Origin: Flavobacteriaceae bacterium
Lineage (GTDB): Bacteria; Bacteroidota; Bacteroidia; Flavobacteriales; Flavobacteriaceae
DNA length: 11,339 bases
Reading direction: 5' to 3'
Assembly: GCA_018674025.1 (NCBI GenBank)
Contig: JABHBC010000022.1
Coordinates: forward strand, 1-11,339
The notes under the pieces are model-generated. The model saw nothing but the letters and a program-made list of their open reading frames with translations, had not been told where the DNA came from and did not search any database. Shown here one piece after another: positions 6,877 to 11,339 of the stretch. The stretch's first letter is position 1; each line of letters opens with the position of its first letter. The translations under genes were made by a program, and so were the position numbers.

Positions 6877-9800
6877 ATGAAAAAGTTCTTATTCTTTTGC
6901 TTTTTATTGCTAAGTTTTAATATTAATTCTCAAACATCAGCTGATGTAGATTGTAATGCAGGACCAATTAATACTAGCTTTTGTTATGATACTGGATTGG
7001 ACAACTCTTATTCTTTTACTAGTCTTGATGGAAGTCCAATGAATCTTACTATTAATTCTGGGCAAGTAGAAAATGGATGGGATGAATTAATAATTCTTGA
7101 TTCTGATGGAACTGAACTTTACAATGGATACGGTGCTGGTGGAGATGTTTCTGGATTGACTTTCCAATCTTCTGGAGACAACATAACCCTTATCGTTCAA
7201 GAAGATGGAAGTATAAGCTGTGTAAGTAGTGGATACAACCCTATAGATTTTACTGTAGCTTGCGCTACTTGTGTAAACCCTATTGCTAGTTATACAATGG
7301 TAACAGACTGTCTTAACGGACCTCAATTTTTTATCGATGTTGATTTAACTGATATTGGGTCTGCTTCTTCAGTTACAATTTCTGATAACCAAGGTACAGC
7401 TACTCAAAATGCAACTGCAACGGGAATGTTTACTTTTGGACCTTATGATAATAATACAGGTGTAGTTATCTCTGTAACTAATGATGATGATGCGAACTGT
7501 TCTATTAGTAGTAGTTCTATTACTCAAGAATTCTGTACTACAACTCTAGTTGATTGTAATTCAGGACCAATAACCTTAGACTATTGTTATGACAATAATA
7601 ACACTACAGACTTTACATATACAAGTTCTGATGGAGTGCCTGTTAATTTAACTATTAACTCAGGAAACGTAGAAAGTGGATGGGATGAATTTATTGTTTA
7701 TGACTCCGACGGAGTTACTGAATTAACTCCTGCGCAACCATACTATGGAAATGGAGGAGATTTATCTGGACTAACTTTCCAATCAACAGGAGATACAATA
7801 TCTTTTGTGGTTGTCTCTGACGGATCCATAAGTTGTGGATCTGGAAGTTCCAACCAAGCAGCAGGGATTAATTATACTGTAGCTTGCGCTACTTGTATAA
7901 ATCCTCAAGCTACTTATACTGTAATTGACGATTGTGATAACGGAGATCAATTCTTGATAGATGTAGATATAACAAGCTTAGGAGATGCTGAATCTTTAAC
8001 AATATCAGATAACCAAGGTGGAGCTACTCAAGCTGCAACTGCAACAGGGGTATATACTTTTGGGCCTTACCCTTTCCTAACAGATATTGTGATTTCAGTT
8101 GCTAATGATCAAGATGTAAATTGTGTTATAAATAGTAATCCTATTCAACTGTTTGCTTGTCCGCCTGCTAATGATAATTGTAGTGGTGCAGAAGAGGCAA
8201 TTGTAAATATAGATGAGTCGTGTGAACTCTTAAATCCAGGTACAATCACGGCGGCATCAGCTTCACCTGATTCTAGTTCTTGTATAGGAGATGATGATGA
8301 TGTATGGTTTGAATTTACAGCGCTCAGCGAAGTTCAATTGATTTCATTGGTCAATATTTCAGGTACGACAACAAATCTTGGGCACGGATTATATGAAGGT
8401 GAATGTGGAGAATTAACAGAACTATACTGTAGTGCTGATAATTCGAGTGTAACTACAGCTCTTACAATAGGTAACAACTATTTTGTAAAAGTGTTTTCTT
8501 CAGGTGATAATAGTGAAAATGTTGAATTTGATTTATGCATAAAAGACGCACCTGACAATACTGTTTGTGAAAATGCAGCCAATTTTTGTGGTCAAGATGG
8601 TGCTTTATATGGTTCAAATATTTTTGATTACCCTAGTTTAGGACAAATTGCCTGTTTATATTCTACTCCAAATCCATCTTGGAATATAATTCAAATTGGA
8701 GATTCTGGAACAATAGATATTCAAATTGTTCAAAATACTGAATTTGATGAAAATGGCAACCCTACCGGAAATGGTTTAGATGTTGATTTTGTATTATGGG
8801 GCCCTTTTGATTCAGAACAAAATTTTTGTGCAGACGGGGTTTTAGATCAAGGATGTCCTGATCCAGCTGATTGTCCTAACAATACCACAAACCCTAATTT
8901 TTATCCATCTGGGAATATTGTAGACTGTAGTTATTCTGCCAATAATGTGGAAAACTTAACAATTAATGACGCTCAAAGTGGTGAAATTTATGTTTTACTT
9001 GTAACAAATTATTCAAACAATGCTGGAACAATTCAAATTGAACAAACAAATAATGGAAATGAAGGTGCAGGGTCAACTGTTGCTGAAATTGAAGTTGATT
9101 TAGGAGAGGATATAGAAATTTGCGGTACTGCAAGTTACGAACTTGTTGCAAATTCACCTTTCGCAGATTCATACGAATGGTATCAAAATGGGATTTATAT
9201 AGATGGATCAGACAGTCCAACTTTAGTTGTTACAGAAAGTGACAATTACACAGTAATAGTTTATGATAATCAATGTGATTCTTTTGCTCAAGATTCAGTA
9301 AATGTTACTTATACTTTGCCTGAAGCGAATAGCCCAGGAGATGTAATTGTTTGTAATATAAATAACCCTGGTGATGGAGTTGAAGGGTTTGATTTATCAA
9401 CTCTTGTTGAAACAATACTTGGAGAAGATCAACCAATTACAGATTATTTTGTTAGCTATCATCAATCATTTGAGGAATGTGTACTTAACACCGATCCTAT
9501 TGAAACAGGCGAGTTAATACTCGTAGGTACAGATTGTAGAGAAATCTTTGCTAGAGTCACTGACCCAAACTTTGAAGGCTGTTTTAATACAGTTAGTTTT
9601 ACTTTATGCGCACAAGAATTACCTGTAGCAACTTTTGAGAACGAAACTTATGAAGTATGTCCCAATGCTACTATCCCAATTGATCTTAATGTTATTCCTA
9701 CTTATGATGATAATCCTGATTCATTTGATGTAAGCTGGACTTATAATGGTGATATTTTAGAAAATGAAAATTCTCTAACACTTGGTGTTTTATATGCTGG

Positions 9801-10134
9801 TCTTTATGAAGTTACATTAACTTCAACTGAAACTGGCGAATGTAGTTTTACAAGAGGCATTAACGTTATAGAGGTTGAATCTTGTGTGATACCAAATGGA
9901 ATATCTCCAAATGATGATGGTTATAATGATTCTTTTGATCTAAGTAGTTATAATGTAAGTTCATTAAAAGTGTTTAATAGATGGGGGGATTTGGTGTATT
10001 CAAAAAATAATTACTTAAATGAATGGAAAGGTCAATCTAATGATGGGAAATTACTTCCTGTAGGGACATATTTCTATGTAATGAATTATGAAGAAAATAA
10101 AACTAAAGTAGACTGGGTTTACTTAAATTATTAA
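6877..10134 (+). CDS. secreted multidomain protein with T9SS type B sorting domain
   Basis: A 1085-residue exported protein. It opens with a signal peptide (MKKFLFFCFLLLSFNINSQ, cleavage expected near residue 19). Two copies of a module follow, at about 24-223 and 225-428; each has a roughly 110-residue CUB-like part (from DCNxGPI to VACATC, with NLTINSG and GWDE) and a roughly 90-residue beta-rich part (ISDNQG, FGPY). Then come a domain from ANDNC at 431-559 with DDDDVWFEFTA, a domain at 560-735 of a kind common in large Bacteroidota proteins (FVLWGPF, YPSGNIVDCSYS), Ig/PKD-like segments at 736-1002, and the gliding-motility-associated C-terminal domain at 1003-1085 (IPNGISPNDDGYND, VFNRWGDLVY, LPVGTYFYV). 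That last domain marks export through T9SS and surface attachment or release. Many paired Cys suggest disulfides. No catalytic motif is seen; an adhesin or matrix role is likely but inferred. The next gene is a partial paralogue sharing the first module. Confidence 0.93.
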   Translation: MKKFLFFCFLLLSFNINSQTSADVDCNAGPINTSFCYDTGLDNSYSFTSLDGSPMNLTINSGQVENGWDELIILDSDGTELYNGYGAGGDVSGLTFQSSGDNITLIVQEDGSISCVSSGYNPIDFTVACATCVNPIASYTMVTDCLNGPQFFIDVDLTDIGSASSVTISDNQGTATQNATATGMFTFGPYDNNTGVVISVTNDDDANCSISSSSITQEFCTTTLVDCNSGPITLDYCYDNNNTTDFTYTSSDGVPVNLTINSGNVESGWDEFIVYDSDGVTELTPAQPYYGNGGDLSGLTFQSTGDTISFVVVSDGSISCGSGSSNQAAGINYTVACATCINPQATYTVIDDCDNGDQFLIDVDITSLGDAESLTISDNQGGATQAATATGVYTFGPYPFLTDIVISVANDQDVNCVINSNPIQLFACPPANDNCSGAEEAIVNIDESCELLNPGTITAASASPDSSSCIGDDDDVWFEFTALSEVQLISLVNISGTTTNLGHGLYEGECGELTELYCSADNSSVTTALTIGNNYFVKVFSSGDNSENVEFDLCIKDAPDNTVCENAANFCGQDGALYGSNIFDYPSLGQIACLYSTPNPSWNIIQIGDSGTIDIQIVQNTEFDENGNPTGNGLDVDFVLWGPFDSEQNFCADGVLDQGCPDPADCPNNTTNPNFYPSGNIVDCSYSANNVENLTINDAQSGEIYVLLVTNYSNNAGTIQIEQTNNGNEGAGSTVAEIEVDLGEDIEICGTASYELVANSPFADSYEWYQNGIYIDGSDSPTLVVTESDNYTVIVYDNQCDSFAQDSVNVTYTLPEANSPGDVIVCNINNPGDGVEGFDLSTLVETILGEDQPITDYFVSYHQSFEECVLNTDPIETGELILVGTDCREIFARVTDPNFEGCFNTVSFTLCAQELPVATFENETYEVCPNATIPIDLNVIPTYDDNPDSFDVSWTYNGDILENENSLTLGVLYAGLYEVTLTSTETGECSFTRGINVIEVESCVIPNGISPNDDGYNDSFDLSSYNVSSLKVFNRWGDLVYSKNNYLNEWKGQSNDGKLLPVGTYFYVMNYEENKTKVDWVYLNY
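6944..7139 (+). repeat. near-identical direct repeat, left copy (partner at 11144-11339)
   Basis: A base-by-base comparison with 11144-11339 (offset exactly 4200) shows one difference in 196 bases: T at 7029 against C at 11229, a synonymous GAT/GAC change in the Asp codon of SLDGSP. The similarity stops abruptly to the left of 6944, where this copy joins the signal peptide region. To the right the partner copy runs off the window. Confidence 0.97.
6946..7548 (+). repeat. module copy 1 inside the secreted protein gene
   Basis: Codons 24-224 of the secreted protein. It is homologous to the copy at 7549-8160, starting 603 bases earlier. The protein pattern is shared (DCNxGPI, CYD, NLTINSGxVExGWDE, DSDG, LSGLTFQS, SISC, VACATC, then ISDNQG, ATQ, FGPY, VISV), but the DNA has many differences and some indels. 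Its first 194 bases are nearly identical to the window's right end. Confidence 0.9.
7549..8160 (+). repeat. module copy 2 inside the secreted protein gene
   Basis: Codons 225-428. It keeps the order of motifs of copy 1 but is slightly longer, with small insertions around TELTPAQPYYGNGG and GSSNQAAGINY. It is clearly more diverged from copy 1 than copy 1 is from the fragment in the downstream gene. Confidence 0.88.
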
Positions 10135-10159
10135 TTATAAAATAAAAACATATATTGAA

Positions 10160-10191
10160 TTTGTGATTTACTAAAATATACGTTAGATTTA
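10160..10191 (+). promoter_or_regulatory. candidate Bacteroidota promoter for the downstream secreted protein gene
   Basis: TTTG at 10160-10163 (-33 type) and TAGATTTA at 10184-10191 (-7 type; only the final base differs from TAnnTTTG) are separated by 20 bases, the expected spacing for the Bacteroidota primary sigma factor. This predicts transcription starting near 10197, with a leader of about 80 bases before the ATG at 10276. It lies in the 141-base gap between the two secreted-protein genes, so the second gene probably has its own transcript. Confidence 0.45.
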
Positions 10192-10275
10192 ACTTAACTA
10201 ACTGAAATAAACATTCTTAAGATATATAATAATTATATTTTATGAATTCTTTTTCAAATACAATTTTAAAAAGGT

Positions 10276-11339
10276 ATGAAAAAAATTATACTATCTGTAC
10301 TGGTTCTATTTTCCTTCCAAATCGGAAATTCTCAAGTAATTAATGAACCTGCCAACTGGCCTAATGCAAATTGGACAACATCTGGAACATATAATGCTGA
10401 CGGTTTGTTAGCCGACCCAACTTCTGCGGACTCTTTCACTTTTGATGATGATGCTGCAGGGTCTACTTCTGATGATGATATAGCCTCTGAATCACCAGTT
10501 ATTGATTTATCTGCTGCAGCTGCAGCTAGTGAAAATCTGATACTTATTAGTGGTGACTTTACTCACCGTGATATTGGCGGATCATTGTCTGTTGATTATT
10601 GGGATTACGATGCTGGAGCGTGGGTTGCTTTAATTGAATTAGAGACTACTGGTGCTTCAACAGCTGATTATCAAAACTGTACAAACCAAGTTTATTTTGA
10701 ATCCGGTTTAGATATTACAGGTTTTTCAGCAACACAACTATCTAATTTCAAGTATAGAATTTCTTATGACGATGCTGATGGATGGCAATGGGGATGGTGT
10801 ATTAAAAATGTTTCTGTTATCTCTGGAGGAGCTGCTGTTCCTGGATGTGATGCCGTAGTAACTTCCCCTGCAGATGGTGAATCTGGAGTTGTTCAATCAC
10901 CAACGATAAACTGGTCTTCAGCTAGTGGTTTCCCTGATGGATATTATGTCTCTGTTGGTACAACAGCTGGTGGTAATGATATTTTAGACAATGTTGATAC
11001 AGGAAACTCTAATAGCTATCCTTTATCTGGATTAGCTTACAGCACAACTTATTACGTAACTATTTTACCATACAACGGCTCTGGGTCTGCTACTGATGAA
11101 TGTAGTTCTTCAAGCTTTACCACAGTCACAGATCCAAATACTTATGTAGATTGTAATGCAGGACCAATTAATACTAGCTTTTGTTATGATACTGGATTGG
11201 ACAACTCTTATTCTTTTACTAGTCTTGACGGAAGTCCAATGAATCTTACTATTAATTCTGGGCAAGTAGAAAATGGATGGGATGAATTAATAATTCTTGA
11301 TTCTGATGGAACTGAACTTTACAATGGATACGGTGCTGG
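10276..11339 (+). CDS. secreted modular protein, 5' part (runs off right edge)
   Basis: An open frame of 354 codons with no stop before the window end. The ATG at 10276 begins a signal peptide, MKKIILSVLVLFSFQIGNSQ, with cleavage expected near residue 20. Residues about 21-182 form a beta-rich domain resembling MAM/'choice-of-anchor' jelly rolls (GSLSVDYWDYDAGAW, then YDDADGWQWGWCIKNVSV at 164-181). Residues about 191-283 look like a fibronectin type III domain (PADGESGVVQSPTINWSS at 198-215, then LSGLAYSTTYYVTILPYNG). From residue 291 the CUB-like module of the upstream gene begins, at near-identical DNA. Secretion is clear from the signal peptide. A T9SS C-terminal domain is expected beyond the edge but cannot be seen. 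It is likely a surface or extracellular partner or paralogue of the preceding gene; no enzymatic motif is visible. Confidence 0.88.
   Translation, partial: MKKIILSVLVLFSFQIGNSQVINEPANWPNANWTTSGTYNADGLLADPTSADSFTFDDDAAGSTSDDDIASESPVIDLSAAAAASENLILISGDFTHRDIGGSLSVDYWDYDAGAWVALIELETTGASTADYQNCTNQVYFESGLDITGFSATQLSNFKYRISYDDADGWQWGWCIKNVSVISGGAAVPGCDAVVTSPADGESGVVQSPTINWSSASGFPDGYYVSVGTTAGGNDILDNVDTGNSNSYPLSGLAYSTTYYVTILPYNGSGSATDECSSSSFTTVTDPNTYVDCNAGPINTSFCYDTGLDNSYSFTSLDGSPMNLTINSGQVENGWDELIILDSDGTELYNGYGA
11144..11339 (+). repeat. near-identical direct repeat, right copy (partner at 6944-7139)
   Basis: This copy encodes residues 290-354 of the second secreted protein, directly after its FN3-like domain. 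It is identical to 6944-7139 except at 11229. The left boundary is sharp and coincides with the start of the CUB-like domain; the right boundary lies outside the window. Confidence 0.97.

Noticed and set aside
8963..9220. Minus-strand open frame within the secreted-protein gene
   Set aside because: Low-complexity antisense product; the plus-strand frame is continuous and has recognisable domains.
10234..10241. TATATTTT as an alternative -7 element for the second secreted protein gene
   Set aside because: No TTG-type -33 element at the right distance; the pair at 10160-10191 fits better.
10242..10360. Short open frame starting at the ATG at 10242, out of frame with the second secreted protein
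   Set aside because: It overlaps the supported signal peptide region, stops soon and has no features; probably chance in the leader.
6944..11339. Mobile element or composite transposon bounded by the 196-base repeats
   Set aside because: The repeats are in-frame protein-coding modules and no transposase, integrase or terminal inverted repeats are seen between them.

Overview
The window reads as AT-rich DNA from a member of the Bacteroidota, most likely a marine-type flavobacterium. Three things point there: the gene order of the SUF iron-sulfur operon with its DUF2480 gene, the almost complete lack of Shine-Dalgarno sites (starts follow A/T-rich leaders), and a secreted giant protein ending in the gliding-motility-associated C-terminal domain that is the type B sorting signal of the type IX secretion system (T9SS).

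Positions 1-5598 hold one plus-strand SUF cluster: the 3' end of sufB, a small predicted lipoprotein gene, sufC, sufD, sufS, a 77-base gap with a weak hairpin, sufE (TTG start), a SUF-associated DUF59/MIP18 gene and a DUF2480 gene. Apart from the gap before sufE the genes are nearly contiguous (stop/start spacing from an 8-base overlap to 18 bases). SufS takes sulfur from cysteine, SufE relays it, SufB-SufC-SufD is the ATP-driven scaffold, and the DUF59 protein probably helps maturation or transfer. The lipoprotein and the DUF2480 protein are linked by position only.

Positions 5600-6805 hold hflX on the minus strand, convergent with the SUF cluster and one base from it. It encodes a ribosome-associated GTPase unrelated to Fe-S assembly.

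Positions 6877-11339 hold two large secreted, cysteine-containing modular proteins in tandem on the plus strand. The first is complete (1085 residues: signal peptide, two copies of a roughly 200-residue module, several beta-rich domains, type B sorting domain). The second runs off the right edge (354 codons visible: signal peptide, MAM/jelly-roll-like domain, FN3-like domain, then the first protein's first module). The last 196 bases repeat 6944-7139 at a distance of exactly 4200 bases with a single synonymous difference, while the two copies inside the first gene are much more diverged. That suggests recent module exchange between neighbouring surface-protein genes and is the most notable feature here. 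No RNA genes, CRISPR arrays, insertion sequences or prophage signs were seen, and no gene-free stretch exceeds 300 bases.
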